A stretch of 64,000 nucleotides of DNA from Paenibacillus sedimenti (GTDB taxonomy: Bacteria > Bacillota > Bacilli > Paenibacillales > NBRC-103111). Shown here in pieces: positions 25,070 to 34,862 of the stretch. The notes beneath the pieces were generated by a model that saw only the letters and a list, made by a program, of their open reading frames with translations, was not told the origin of the DNA and ran no database searches. Every line of letters starts with the position of its first letter. Position 1 is the first letter of the stretch. Made by a program: the position numbers and the translations under genes. The DNA lies in contig NZ_JACVVD010000003.1 in assembly GCF_014534655.1 (NCBI RefSeq), positions 124,001 through 188,000 of the forward strand, written 5' to 3'.

Positions 25070-27955
25070 TCACCTCTCAACGGACTCCATGATGAAGGCT
25101 TCAATAATGTCCCCTTCTTTAATATCATGATAACGCTCCAGAGATATACCACATTCGTAGCCTTGAGCAACTTCTTTTGCATCATCCTTGAATCTTTTCA
25201 GGGAATCGATCTTGCCTTCATGCACCACGATGCCGCCGCGGATCAAGCGCAATTGAGCATTACGTGCAATTTTACCGGATGTGACCATACAACCTGCAAT
25301 GGTTCCAGCGCCTGTAATTTTGAACACGTTACGCACTTCTGCTTGACCAAGTGTAACTTCTTTGAAGACCGGATCCAGCATCCCTTTCATGGCCTGCTCG
25401 ATTTCTTCAATGACGTTATAAATGATGTTATGCAGACGAATATCAACTTTCTCTTGATCAGCAGTCGATTTGGCTGCCGGCTCAGGACGGACGTTGAAAC
25501 CGATAATAATCGCATTCGATGCCGAAGCAAGGATAATATCGGACTCGGTGATGGCTCCTACGCCGTTGTGAAGGATTTTAACGCGAACGCCTTCCACTTC
25601 GATTTTTTCCAACGAGCTTTTCAGTGCTTCTACAGAACCTTGAACGTCACCTTTGATGATCACATTCAGATCCTTGATTTCGCCGTCTTTAATATGCTTA
25701 AAGAGATCATCCAACGTGACGCGGGAGTTTGCCGTCATCTCGGATTGGCGCAGAGCTATAGCGCGGCGTTCCGCAATGTCTCTCGCTTTACGCTCGTCTT
25801 CATATGCCAGGAACGGATCCCCTGCTTGAGGAACTTCAGTCAGACCTGTGATCTCAACCGGGGTCGAAGGACCTGCTTCTTTCAGACGTTTACCTTTATC
25901 ATTCACCATAGCTCTTACACGGCCGAAATGAACGCCTGCAACGAAGCTGTCGCCAACTTTCAGTGTTCCATGTTGAATCAAAATTCTCGCTACCGGACCT
26001 CTGCCTTTATCCAGCTCAGCCTCGATGACCGTACCTCTTGCACGCTTGTTCGGATTCGCTTTGTACTCTTGCACTTCAGCAACCAGAAGAATCATTTCAA
26101 GCAGATTCTCAAGTCCGATGCGCTGTTTTGCAGAGATCTCACAGAAGATCGTGTCGCCGCCCCACTCTTCGGGAACAAGCTCGTAAGCAGTAAGCGCCTG
26201 TTTGATTTGATCAGGGTTTGCGCCCTCTTTATCGATTTTGTTAACAGCCACGATGATCGGAACACCGGCGGCTTTCGCATGACTGATAGCCTCCACGGTT
26301 TGTGGCATAACCCCGTCATCTGCTGCAACAACGATAATCGTTATATCCGTTACTTGTGCGCCGCGGGCACGCATTGTCGTGAACGCTTCGTGACCTGGAG
26401 TATCCAGGAACGTAATCTTCTTCTGATTGACTTCAACTTGATAAGCACCGATGTGCTGGGTAATCCCGCCTGCTTCGCCTTCTGTCACATTCGTCGAACG
26501 AATGGCATCAAGCAGAGTCGTTTTACCATGGTCAACGTGACCCATGATCGTTACAACAGGTGGACGTTCCAGCAGATCCGCCTCATCGTCGACTTCTTCA
26601 AAAGTCTCAAAGTTATCTTCTTCGACTTTGATTTTCACTTCAACCTCGACGCCGAATTCCGTTGCGATCAATTGAATGGCATCCAAATCCAGCTCTTGGT
26701 TAATAGTAGCCATTGTTCCAAGGAACAAGAGCTTTTTAATAACCTCGGAAGCATCCTTATGAAGCAATTTCGCCGTTTCACCGACCGTCATAGTGCCGCG
26801 AACGATGATTTTCTTAGGCGTATTGTCGATTTTTTCTTTCTTGACCGTTTCCTGCTGGAATCTGCCTCTATTGTTGCCGCGTTGATTATTGCGGTTTTGT
26901 CCGCCTGGACCGCGTTTTGCACCCGATCTATTATCATCAAAACGATTTGGGGTAGGCTTCGTTTTCTTCGTTGTTTTCACGCCAGCTTTAGCTGCAGCTT
27001 CATCCAGCTCTGCTGCTGTTGCTCCTACGTGGAACTGTGGTTTCGCCTCTTGAATGACCGGTCTTCCACTTTGGTTGCTGCGGTTGTCGAAAGGTCTGTT
27101 AGGACGGTTAGGACCCGCACCGCCACGGTTTGGAGTTCCGCCTTGCGGGCGGTTGCTGCTAGGGCCTTGACCACTTGGTCCTGTGCTTCCGGCACCTTGA
27201 TTCGGACGAGCGCCCGCATAGTTGCTGCTGCGATTACTGCCGCCTGCTCCCTGGCCTTGGCTGGAGCCTTGGCCGCCTGGACGGTTACCATAGTTGCCGC
27301 CGCCTGCATTGCCTGGACGCTGGTCATTCGAGCGGTAAGGAGGTCTATCGCCGGTACGTTGTCCTTGGCCTTGGCCTTGACCGCTTGGGCGTTGACCTTG
27401 ACCTTGATACCCGGATCGTTGCCCCTGGCCCTGGCCTTGGCCGCCAGGACGCTGTCCCTGGCCTTGGCCGGTCGGGCGCTGCCCTTGACCTTGACCACTA
27501 GGGCGTTGATCCCGCCCAGGCTGAGCCGGGCGGCTTGCTACATACTGATCATCCGAACGTCTAGGTGCTTGGGATTGCCCTTGTGTAGATGATTGATTTT
27601 GCTGCGGCGTATTGTTACCGCTATTCGTTTGCTCAGTGGCAACCGGCTTCGAAGCCGTCGTTGCTGCACCCTTATTCTCCTGTGCTGGAGCCTGCGTAGC
27701 AGGTTTCTGATTCGTCGTAGATGAACTCACATTTCCTCCGTCCGTAGCTGCTCGTTTGGCAGCCGCATTTGCTTTAATATCACGAAAAAACTTTTCAACA
27801 CTATCTACTGCTTCGTTCTCCATCACGCTCATATGGTTGTTAACGGGAATATTTAGACGTTTGAGAATCGTAATGATTTCTTTGCTGCTCATATTGAGCG
27901 ATTTCGCGTATTCGTAAACGCGTGTCTTATCTTTATTGTCTTGTTTATTAGTCAA
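25070..27955 (-). CDS. infB: Translation initiation factor IF-2
   Basis: A 961-residue GTPase that places initiator tRNA on the 30S subunit. The start is TTG (27955) after GGAGGTGAAAAC. An N-terminal IF2N helix domain (about residues 1-55) is followed by a very long low-complexity linker (about 70-380) rich in Gly, Gln, Arg and Asn with repeated GQGQRP-type units. A second IF2N region then precedes the G domain ([19 protein letters not shown] near residues 470-580) and domains II-IV. The first bases overlap the end of ylxQ by 8. The linker is unusually long compared with the 716-residue Bacillus subtilis protein. Confidence 0.97.
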   Translation of the reverse strand: MTNKQDNKDKTRVYEYAKSLNMSSKEIITILKRLNIPVNNHMSVMENEAVDSVEKFFRDIKANAAAKRAATDGGNVSSSTTNQKPATQAPAQENKGAATTASKPVATEQTNSGNNTPQQNQSSTQGQSQAPRRSDDQYVASRPAQPGRDQRPSGQGQGQRPTGQGQGQRPGGQGQGQGQRSGYQGQGQRPSGQGQGQGQRTGDRPPYRSNDQRPGNAGGGNYGNRPGGQGSSQGQGAGGSNRSSNYAGARPNQGAGSTGPSGQGPSSNRPQGGTPNRGGAGPNRPNRPFDNRSNQSGRPVIQEAKPQFHVGATAAELDEAAAKAGVKTTKKTKPTPNRFDDNRSGAKRGPGGQNRNNQRGNNRGRFQQETVKKEKIDNTPKKIIVRGTMTVGETAKLLHKDASEVIKKLLFLGTMATINQELDLDAIQLIATEFGVEVEVKIKVEEDNFETFEEVDDEADLLERPPVVTIMGHVDHGKTTLLDAIRSTNVTEGEAGGITQHIGAYQVEVNQKKITFLDTPGHEAFTTMRARGAQVTDITIIVVAADDGVMPQTVEAISHAKAAGVPIIVAVNKIDKEGANPDQIKQALTAYELVPEEWGGDTIFCEISAKQRIGLENLLEMILLVAEVQEYKANPNKRARGTVIEAELDKGRGPVARILIQHGTLKVGDSFVAGVHFGRVRAMVNDKGKRLKEAGPSTPVEITGLTEVPQAGDPFLAYEDERKARDIAERRAIALRQSEMTANSRVTLDDLFKHIKDGEIKDLNVIIKGDVQGSVEALKSSLEKIEVEGVRVKILHNGVGAITESDIILASASNAIIIGFNVRPEPAAKSTADQEKVDIRLHNIIYNVIEEIEQAMKGMLDPVFKEVTLGQAEVRNVFKITGAGTIAGCMVTSGKIARNAQLRLIRGGIVVHEGKIDSLKRFKDDAKEVAQGYECGISLERYHDIKEGDIIEAFIMESVER

Positions 27956-28274
27956 TAGTTTTCACCTCCGCAGGATTTACCTGACACTTCTGCAGCATCT
28001 GCGCGAAGCCTCCGTCCAGTACGCCCAGGATGACGCGCATCTCTTTGCCAATGCTGCCGCCCAGCTCGTATTTCGTACCCAGTTCCATAAGCGGGACTTT
28101 ATAAAACTGGCATTTATCTTGAAATTTTTTACGCGTATTGTCCGAAGCGTCTTCCGCCATAATGACAAGCTTCGCTTCGCCAGAACGAATCGCTTTAAAG
28201 ACGCTTTCATCGCCTGAGACCAGCTTACCTGCCCGCATTGCCAACCCCAATTGGGATAAAAATTTATTCTTCAT
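27948..28274 (-). CDS. ylxQ: YlxQ, L7Ae-type RNA-binding protein
   Basis: A 108-residue L7Ae/L30e/S12e-fold protein, probably a K-turn RNA binder associated with ribosomes or RNase [17 protein letters not shown] is the family signature. The frame extends to 28367, but the ATG at 28274 ([10 protein letters not shown]) has AGGAGG 9 bases upstream, inside rnpM, and is the real start. It overlaps rnpM by 11 bases and infB by 8, so translation across the three genes is likely coupled. Confidence 0.9.
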   Translation of the reverse strand: MKNKFLSQLGLAMRAGKLVSGDESVFKAIRSGEAKLVIMAEDASDNTRKKFQDKCQFYKVPLMELGTKYELGGSIGKEMRVILGVLDGGFAQMLQKCQVNPAEVKTID

Positions 28275-28578
28275 CGCCGGGTTCCTCCTCTTTTGAGGAG
28301 AGAAACTCGTCTTCAACACGAATGAAATCCTGCTCCAATTGATCATAAATATCAGCGCTAACGGCATGCTTCAGCGCCCGATCCAGCGCCTTGCTCTTCT
28401 TGGCCAACTTAAAACAAGATACTTTGCCGCACAGGTAGGCGCCGCGCCCGGACTTCTTTCCTTTCAAATCGATGAGAATTTCGTCCTCAGGCGTTTTGAC
28501 GACGCGGATCAAGTCCCTCTTCGGCATCATCTCCTGGCAGGCCACGCATTTTCTTAGAGGGATTTTTCTCTGCTTCAT
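28264..28578 (-). CDS. rnpM: RnpM (YlxR), RNase P modulator
   Basis: A basic protein of about 104 residues, the YlxR/DUF448 family, recently named RnpM for binding the RNase P RNA and modulating its activity. The signature is KCVACQEMMPKRDLIRVV, with GRGAYLCGKVSC further on. ATG at 28578 (MKQRKIPLRK) has AGGGG 8 bases upstream and is preferred to the GTG at 28587. The C-terminal tail is acidic ([11 protein letters not shown]). It lies between nusA and ylxQ as in other Bacillales. Confidence 0.88.
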   Translation of the reverse strand: MKQRKIPLRKCVACQEMMPKRDLIRVVKTPEDEILIDLKGKKSGRGAYLCGKVSCFKLAKKSKALDRALKHAVSADIYDQLEQDFIRVEDEFLSSKEEEPGDEE

Positions 28579-28610
28579 ACCGATCACCCCTTGCTCCAGG
28601 CAACTACCCG

Positions 28611-29708
28611 TTAGTCAATGCTAACGGAATCTTGATGCATTTCTTCCGTATACGTTTTCGGTCTGCCGTATTCTTGCTCCGCCTGTGTCTCGCTTTTAAT
28701 GTCGATTTTCCAGCCGGTCAGCTTCGCCGCCAAACGCGCGTTCTGGCCTTTGATGCCAATAGCAAGAGAAAGTTGATAATCCGGCACGATGACGCGCGCC
28801 ATTTTCTCGCTTTCATGCACCTGCACTTCAAGCACTTTGGAAGGACTGAGCGCATTCGCCACGTATTCTTCCACGCTTTCCATCCAGCGTACGATATCGA
28901 TTTTCTCACCGCGAAGCTCGCCAACGATCGTTTGCACGCGCAGACCTTTAGGCCCTACGCAGGAACCGACAGGATCGACTTCGGCGTTACGGGAGTGAAC
29001 GGCGATTTTGGAGCGGAAACCCGCTTCGCGAGCAACCGAACGAATTTCTACGACGCCGTCGAAAATCTCCGGAACTTCAAGCTCGAACAATCGTTTCAAC
29101 AAGCCCGGATGCGTTCTGGAAAGAATGATTTGCGGGCCTTTCGTCGTATTTTCCACCTTCGTGATATACGCCTTAATGCGGTCGCCCTGCTTGAATTTGT
29201 CTGTCGGCATCAACTCAGTAAGCGGAAGCACCGCCTCGACTTTGCCCAGATCCACATAAATGTTGCGCTGATCTTGACGTTGAAGAATACCTGTAACGAT
29301 ATCCTCTTCCTTGTCAATAAAAGCGTTGTAAATCAAACCTCTCTCTGCTTCACGAATGCGCTGGGTCACCACTTGTTTCGCCGTTTGCGCTGCAATCCGA
29401 CCGAAATCACGAGGCGTTACTTCAATCTCAACGATATCATCTAATTGATAATTCGGATTGATTTCACGTGCTGCATGCAGTGAAATCTCCATTCTCGGAT
29501 CGAGTACATCTTCCGTAACCGTTTTGCGGGCATATACTTTGATAAGTCCTGTTTGACGGTTAATATCCACGCGCACGTTCTGTGCAGTATTGAAATTCCG
29601 CTTATAACTCGAAATCATCGCCGCCTCAATCGCATCGATCAGCAGCTCCTTGGAGATACCTTTCTCACGTTCAATTTCCGACAGCGCTTCGATAAAATCC
29701 ATGTTCAT
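28611..29708 (-). CDS. nusA: Transcription termination/antitermination factor NusA
   Basis: A 365-residue NusA with an N-terminal RNA polymerase-binding domain (about 1-125), an S1 domain (about 130-200) and two KH domains (about 205-345, with VGPKGLRVQTIVGELRGEKI). It lacks the C-terminal acidic repeats of proteobacterial NusA, as is usual for Firmicutes. It stimulates pausing and hairpin-dependent termination. NusA controls its own operon by leader attenuation in Bacillus subtilis, and the rimP leader here has a hairpin with a weak U-tract that suits that model. Confidence 0.96.
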   Translation of the reverse strand: MNMDFIEALSEIEREKGISKELLIDAIEAAMISSYKRNFNTAQNVRVDINRQTGLIKVYARKTVTEDVLDPRMEISLHAAREINPNYQLDDIVEIEVTPRDFGRIAAQTAKQVVTQRIREAERGLIYNAFIDKEEDIVTGILQRQDQRNIYVDLGKVEAVLPLTELMPTDKFKQGDRIKAYITKVENTTKGPQIILSRTHPGLLKRLFELEVPEIFDGVVEIRSVAREAGFRSKIAVHSRNAEVDPVGSCVGPKGLRVQTIVGELRGEKIDIVRWMESVEEYVANALSPSKVLEVQVHESEKMARVIVPDYQLSLAIGIKGQNARLAAKLTGWKIDIKSETQAEQEYGRPKTYTEEMHQDSVSID

Positions 29709-29744
29709 TTGAACCGAGTTCCCCCTTTCAATAAGTAACGATTG

Positions 29745-30209
29745 CTAAAATACGATAGCCAACCGCGCGCTGGCGACTTTAGCAAACGGTATTGTAATCT
29801 TCTTCTTACCAACTTCAACAACGAGCTCATCGCCGTCAAACGAAAGCAGCTTACCTTCAAACTCTTTGGAGCCGTCAATCGGCTCGTAAGTGGTAACAAA
29901 TACGTGACTGCCCACAGCTTTATGATAATCCTGCACTTTTTTGAGTGGACGTTCCGCTCCTGGAGAGGATACTTCCAAGAAGTAAGCGTCTGGGATTGGG
30001 TCCTTCTCATCGAGCTGAGCGCTCAAGTATTCGCTGATGCGGCCGCAATCATCTATATCAATGCCGCCTTCTTTGTCTGCATAGACGCGAAGGAACCAGT
30101 TGCTGCCTTCTTTCACGTATTCAATATCTACCAGTTCAAATCCATTTTGTTCGATGAAATCTTTTAGCATGTCCTCAATGACGGATTTGATTTGTGCTTG
30201 AGTAACCAC
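29745..30209 (-). CDS. rimP: Ribosome maturation factor RimP
   Basis: A 154-residue RimP needed for 30S maturation. GTG start at 30209 after TTAGGAGGG. LDEKDPIPDAYFLEVSSPGAERPL contains the conserved family core. It is the first gene of the nusA-infB operon. Upstream lie a promoter, an attenuator-like hairpin and a long palindrome within a leader of about 160 bases. Confidence 0.95.
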   Translation of the reverse strand: MVTQAQIKSVIEDMLKDFIEQNGFELVDIEYVKEGSNWFLRVYADKEGGIDIDDCGRISEYLSAQLDEKDPIPDAYFLEVSSPGAERPLKKVQDYHKAVGSHVFVTTYEPIDGSKEFEGKLLSFDGDELVVEVGKKKITIPFAKVASARLAIVF

Positions 30210-30240
30210 GGATTGATTAACCCTCCTAAAATGAACTTCG

Positions 30241-30292
30241 CGTTATAAAATCATGTTTAAAAAGTCGACTTTTTAAACTTCATCTAATAACG
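30241..30292. repeat. Long palindromic hairpin in the rimP leader
   Basis: A perfect 24-bp palindrome (30255-30278, halves gtttaaaaagtc and gactttttaaac) is flanked by outer complementary arms cgttat (30241-30246) and ataacg (30287-30292). In RNA it would form a hairpin of about 50 bases just upstream of the rimP ribosome binding site. It could mask or present that site, be an operator, or be a repeat element. Confidence 0.7.
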
Positions 30293-30313
30293 AAAAGTCC
30301 TATATCAAAATGT

Positions 30314-30337
30314 AAAGAGTGGGTTTCCCCACTCTTT
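30314..30337 (-). terminator. Attenuator-like hairpin in the rimP-nusA leader
   Basis: A perfect stem AAAGAGTGGG / CCCACTCTTT with a GAAA tetraloop is followed by ACATTTTG on the minus strand. It lies about 30 bases downstream of the promoter, so it is in the leader and not at the end of polC. The interrupted U-tract is typical of NusA-dependent termination. Confidence 0.6.
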
Positions 30338-30373
30338 AATCACAAGATGATATCCTCATTATTGCCAAGAAAA

Positions 30374-30403
30374 ATTATACCATAACCGTTTAGAGCTTTA
30401 CAA
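30374..30403 (-). promoter_or_regulatory. SigA-type promoter for the rimP-nusA-infB operon
   Basis: On the minus strand TTGTAA (30398-30403), 18 bases, then TATAAT (30374-30379) preceded by TTATGG, an extended -10. The next gene is rimP, 165 bases downstream. Confidence 0.75.
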
Positions 30404-30437
30404 TAGCAAACTTGTTAATGAATTTCACTTGACAGGA

Positions 30438-30474
30438 AGTGTTTTTTGCAGAAAACCTGCTCCGCAAGCCTTAG
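30438..30474 (-). repeat. Degenerate hairpin repeat at the 3' end of polC
   Basis: Starting at the polC stop codon the minus strand reads GGCTTGCGGAGC then GGTTTTCTGCAAAAAAC, matching the tail and hairpin layout of the Shine-Dalgarno-linked repeats. It lacks the AAGGAGG edge and is not next to a start codon. The tail could still fold as GCTT-GCG-GAGC. Confidence 0.5.
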
Positions 30475-33400
30475 AATAAAGATAATTGATTCGATTCAGG
30501 CAAACCGCGGAAACAACCCATCGATGAGAGAAGCTCGATGACCGTCTTCGACGCTTTCGAACGATTCTGGAAATCTTCGATGGACAGGAAGTCGCCGTCT
30601 TCCTTCGCTGCGGCGATGTTTTTGGCGGCACTCTCGCCAATCCCCTGCATCGCGGCAAACGGAGGTATAAGTGCTGTGCCATCAATGATAAACTTCGTAG
30701 CGTCGGACCGGTACAGATCGATCGGCTTGAAGCTGAAACCGCGCGACGTCATTTCGAGCGCCATCTCAAGAATGGAGACCATCGCTTTTTCCTTTGGCAA
30801 AGCTTGGAAGCCCTTCTCTTCGATCTCAATCAGTCGTTTCAAGATCGCGTCGTAGCCTTGACACAGCAGCTCAAGATCGAAATCAGCCGCCCTAACGCTG
30901 AAGTAAGTCGCATAGTAAGCGATCGGATGATAAACCTTGAAATAAGCTGTACGCACAGCCGAAATAACGTAAGCGGCGGCATGCGCTTTAGGGAACATGT
31001 ATTCGATGCGTTCGCACGATTCGATATACCAGGCAGGCACGTTGCAGCGTTTCATTTCTTCTTTCCACTCGTCTGTAAGTCCTTTACCTTTACGAACGCT
31101 CTCCGTTATTTTGAAGGCGAGACCTGCATCCATTCCCGCTTTATAGATGAGGTAAAGCATAATGTCGTCACGACAACCGATAACGGTCTTAATGTTGCAT
31201 ATCCCTTTTTTAATAAGCTCCTGCGCATTGCCGAGCCAAACGCCGGTACCGTGTGAAAGTCCGGAAATTTGCAGCAAATCGGCAAATGAGCTTGGCTGCG
31301 TTTCCTGCAGCATCTGACGTACGAATTTCGTTCCCATCTCGGGAACGCCATAAGTGGCAACAGGAGAACGGATTTGCTCCGGAGTTACTCCAAGAGCGTC
31401 TGTGGAGCTGAAGATGCTCATCGCTTTCGGGTCGTTCATCGGAATCGTCGTTGGATCGACCCCCGTCAAATCTTGCAGCATTCGCATCATGGTCGGATCG
31501 TCATGGCCCAGAATATCGAGCTTCAGCAAGTTCGCATCGAAGGCATGATAATCGAAATGCGTCGTCTTCCATTCCGCGTTCACGTCATCGGCCGGATATT
31601 GGACCGGTGTAATATCATCAACTTCCATATAGTCAGGTACAACGACAATACCGCCGGGATGCTGCCCTGTGCTCCGTTTGACGCCGGTACAGCCTGCGGC
31701 GAGTCGACTCAGTTCGGCTCCCCGCCATTTCTGCCCCTGTTCTTCCTCATACTTCTTCACGAAGCCGAAGGCCGTCTTTTCTGCCACCGTACCGATCGTA
31801 CCCGCACGGAACACGCATTTTTCACTAAACAGCACCTTGGTATAATTATGCGCTACGGGCTGATATACGCCCGAGAAGTTCAAATCGATATCGGGAACCT
31901 TATCCCCTTTAAAGCCGAGGAACGTTTCGAACGGAATATCATGGCCGTCGCCTTTCATATTCGCACCGCAGTTCGGGCAAATCTTGTTCGGGAGGTCGAA
32001 GCCGCTCGGCACGCTGCCGTCGAGGAACCATTCGCTCGTTTTGCACGAGTAGCATAAATAATGAGGCGGCAGCGGATTAACTTCCGATATGCCTAACATC
32101 ATCGCAACGACAGATGATCCGACGGAGCCCCGGGAGCCGACCAGATACCCGTCTGCATTCGATTTCTTGACCAGACGCTCTGAAATCAAATAGTTCGCCG
32201 AGAAACCGTATTTAATGATCGGCACGAGCTCTTTCTCCAGCCGGGCAACGATAACTTCCGGCAGTTCATCGCCGTACATCCCTTTGGCCGTCGAATAACA
32301 AGTGTTGCGAATCTCCTCGTCCGCACCCTCGATAATAGGGGTAAACAGCTTGTCCGGGAAGAGCTGGATTTCTTCAAAACGATCCGCAAGCTCGTTGGTG
32401 CTGCGGATGACGACTTCCTGCGCCTTTTCTTCGCCGAGGAATTTGAACTCCTCTAACATCTCCTTTGTCGTGCGGAAGTGCGCATCCGGCTTCTTCATGT
32501 CCTTGAGCGGGCTAAAGCCCGTGATGCCGTTGATGGTAATATCCCTGCAAACTTTTTCTCGCGGATGCAAGTAATGCACATTGCCGGTTGCAATCACTGG
32601 CTTACCTGATTTGTAGCCAATTTCGCACACTCGGCGAACGGCATTTTCCAGATCCTCTTTACTCCCTACCAGACCTTTGTCCACCAGATGCATATTATAA
32701 CTGACGGGCTGGATTTCAAGCACATCATAGAATTCGGCTACTTGTTCAGCTTCTTCTACGGATTTGTTAAGAACCGCCTCGAAAAATTCGCCTTTTTCAC
32801 AGCCGGACGTCACAAGTAATCCTTCTCTATGTTCAACTAATACACTTTTCGGTATCGTAGCTACCCGGTGAAAATATTGCGTATGCGATAAGGAAATAAG
32901 TCTGAATAAATGCTTCTTGCCTATGGCATTGAGCGCGTAAATACAACAGTGAAATGGACGCTGATTCGATAAATCTTTACCCACATAATCATTCAATCTA
33001 GCAAGATTCGAAATCTGTCGGTCATAAGCTTCATTAATTAAATGATAGAGTACAAAGCCCAAAGCAATCGAGTCGTCAATCGCCCGGTGATGGTTATCCA
33101 AACTAACTTTGAATTTATCCGATAATGTATTCAAACGATGATTTTTCATTGATGGAAACAAGAAACGCGCGAGCTCCAAAGTATCGAGAGCAGAGTTCGT
33201 CACCTCCGGCAAACCCATGCGCTTCAAGTTGGCCTGGAGGAAGCCCATATCGAATCGCGCATTATGAGCAACGAGCACCGCATCGCCGACGAAATCGATG
33301 AATTTCGGCAGCTCCTGTTCAATGTCAGGCGCATCTTTGACCATATCATCGTTAATATTCGTCAATTGTTGGATGTTGTAAGGGATTTTCTCATGCGGGT

Positions 33401-34781
33401 TAATAAAGGTAGCAAAACGATCGATCTCTTTACCGTCCTGCATTTTCACACCGGCAAGCTCTATAATTCTATTGTTCGTGACAGATAGACCTGTAGTCTC
33501 GACGTCGAAAATAACGTAAGTGGCGGTCTTCAAATCTACATCTCGAGGATTCATAACAATAGGAACGGAGTCATTCACAACATTTGCTTCCAAGCCATAG
33601 ATGACTTTAATTCCATGCTTCTTGCCCGCTTTACCCGCCTCAGGGAAACATTGGATGTTGCTGTGATCCGTAATCGCGATCGCCTTATGGCCCCATTTGG
33701 CCGCTGTTTTGATGTACTGGTCAACAGGCGTGAGTGCATCCATTGTACTCATCGACGTATGAAGGTGAAACTCGACTCGCTTCTCTACCGCATCATCCGT
33801 GCGGTCCTTGGGCGGCATCACTTCGCACAAATCGTTCGGGATCATGACGAGCTCAGGAATCTGCATAAACCGGTCGTATTCTACCTTGCCACGCGCGCGA
33901 ATCCACGTGCCGTTCGATAAAAGACTGAGAATTTTAACATCGTCTTTCGTCTTGGCGAACACCTTCATGGACATGGAATCTGAGAAATCCGTCAGGTTAA
34001 ACGTGAAAAGCGTGCTGCCGTTTCTCAGTTCTTTGACGTCGAGGCCGAAAACCGTGCCCTGAACGGTTACTTTCTTCTCTTCTTCCTGGATATCCTTCAG
34101 CGGAGTCGGCGCTTCCTTAATGTCGTAACCAATGACGAGCTTAAGTTCTCCCTCCGGAAGAGCCGAAGCTTCCTCCTCCTGTTCAATAGACATCATGATC
34201 TCTTGCGTCACGCTTCGCTCTTCTTGAGCTCTTTGCTGCGCAAACTTCTCGTATTCGGCTTCAATCTCCGTGCTGTCGCTCACGGCATATTTAACGGACA
34301 ATTCCACTTGAAAAAAGTTATGATAAAAGTTCCGGATGAACATGTCGATGTTCTTCTTCTTCGCCAGATCCATGCCAATTTGATCCAGCATAATCAGCGT
34401 CAATGAATGGCCTTGTACGTCTATTCTCGCTTTGGCCATCCATCCGTTGATGGAGGCAGCTTCACGCTGCAACCATTCCATGAACAGACTCCAATATTCG
34501 TTGACTAGCGCCGCCGGCTCCGCTTGCTCGAACCGCCAAATGAAGCGAATTTTCGCAATATGCGCGAATTTTTCTTGAATCATTTTACAAAAAGAGCGGT
34601 ATATGTTCTGAGGCACTAATTCATTTTTCACCAAATAAAAGGTCCAGTCGCGGTTTTTCCGGCTAATTTCTACTTGATCGATGTACCCTTCCGCAAAAAA
34701 TGACCGAACGATATCGGCCGGAATCTCTGCTTGCTGCATCAAAAGCTCAAAGCGATTCCGTTTGTCAGCCATATTACTCAT
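30471..34781 (-). CDS. polC: DNA polymerase III alpha subunit, PolC type
   Basis: A 1436-residue Gram-positive replicative polymerase. In order: N-terminal and OB domains, PHP domain (EFHLHTSMSTMDAL, about 335), an inserted DEDDh proofreading exonuclease (VIFDVETTGLS about 420, HNARFDMGFL), a zinc-binding Cys cluster (CYSCK...CPNCG), the palm with catalytic Asp in VPDIDLNFSG (about 970), then fingers and thumb. The frame opens at 34826, but ATG 34781 (MSNMADKR) follows GGGGAGG and gives nearly the Bacillus subtilis length of 1437. An intrinsic terminator sits just upstream of its ribosome binding site, so expression may depend on readthrough. Confidence 0.97.
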   Translation of the reverse strand: MSNMADKRNRFELLMQQAEIPADIVRSFFAEGYIDQVEISRKNRDWTFYLVKNELVPQNIYRSFCKMIQEKFAHIAKIRFIWRFEQAEPAALVNEYWSLFMEWLQREAASINGWMAKARIDVQGHSLTLIMLDQIGMDLAKKKNIDMFIRNFYHNFFQVELSVKYAVSDSTEIEAEYEKFAQQRAQEERSVTQEIMMSIEQEEEASALPEGELKLVIGYDIKEAPTPLKDIQEEEKKVTVQGTVFGLDVKELRNGSTLFTFNLTDFSDSMSMKVFAKTKDDVKILSLLSNGTWIRARGKVEYDRFMQIPELVMIPNDLCEVMPPKDRTDDAVEKRVEFHLHTSMSTMDALTPVDQYIKTAAKWGHKAIAITDHSNIQCFPEAGKAGKKHGIKVIYGLEANVVNDSVPIVMNPRDVDLKTATYVIFDVETTGLSVTNNRIIELAGVKMQDGKEIDRFATFINPHEKIPYNIQQLTNINDDMVKDAPDIEQELPKFIDFVGDAVLVAHNARFDMGFLQANLKRMGLPEVTNSALDTLELARFLFPSMKNHRLNTLSDKFKVSLDNHHRAIDDSIALGFVLYHLINEAYDRQISNLARLNDYVGKDLSNQRPFHCCIYALNAIGKKHLFRLISLSHTQYFHRVATIPKSVLVEHREGLLVTSGCEKGEFFEAVLNKSVEEAEQVAEFYDVLEIQPVSYNMHLVDKGLVGSKEDLENAVRRVCEIGYKSGKPVIATGNVHYLHPREKVCRDITINGITGFSPLKDMKKPDAHFRTTKEMLEEFKFLGEEKAQEVVIRSTNELADRFEEIQLFPDKLFTPIIEGADEEIRNTCYSTAKGMYGDELPEVIVARLEKELVPIIKYGFSANYLISERLVKKSNADGYLVGSRGSVGSSVVAMMLGISEVNPLPPHYLCYSCKTSEWFLDGSVPSGFDLPNKICPNCGANMKGDGHDIPFETFLGFKGDKVPDIDLNFSGVYQPVAHNYTKVLFSEKCVFRAGTIGTVAEKTAFGFVKKYEEEQGQKWRGAELSRLAAGCTGVKRSTGQHPGGIVVVPDYMEVDDITPVQYPADDVNAEWKTTHFDYHAFDANLLKLDILGHDDPTMMRMLQDLTGVDPTTIPMNDPKAMSIFSSTDALGVTPEQIRSPVATYGVPEMGTKFVRQMLQETQPSSFADLLQISGLSHGTGVWLGNAQELIKKGICNIKTVIGCRDDIMLYLIYKAGMDAGLAFKITESVRKGKGLTDEWKEEMKRCNVPAWYIESCERIEYMFPKAHAAAYVISAVRTAYFKVYHPIAYYATYFSVRAADFDLELLCQGYDAILKRLIEIEEKGFQALPKEKAMVSILEMALEMTSRGFSFKPIDLYRSDATKFIIDGTALIPPFAAMQGIGESAAKNIAAAKEDGDFLSIEDFQNRSKASKTVIELLSSMGCFRGLPESNQLSLF

Positions 34782-34792
34782 GAACATCCTCC

Positions 34793-34839
34793 CCAAAAAA
34801 TACGAAGGGCAAAGGAGATGGTGCATTCCGTTTGCCCTT
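34793..34839 (-). terminator. Terminator/attenuator between proS and polC
   Basis: AAGGGCAAA and TTTGCCCTT pair perfectly over 9 bases across a 17-base loop. CGTATTTTTTGG follows on the minus strand and runs almost directly into the polC ribosome binding site. It ends the proS transcript and limits readthrough into polC. Confidence 0.8.
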
Positions 34840-34862
34840 ATGTTTTCTTTTAAACAACTCTA

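Noticed and set aside
24998-27592. 864-residue plus-strand open frame opposite infB
   Set aside because: It is the antisense of infB. The encoded sequence is Cys/His/Phe-rich in a biased manner, has no family resemblance, and arises because the GC-rich repetitive infB linker and codon bias remove stops from the complementary frame.
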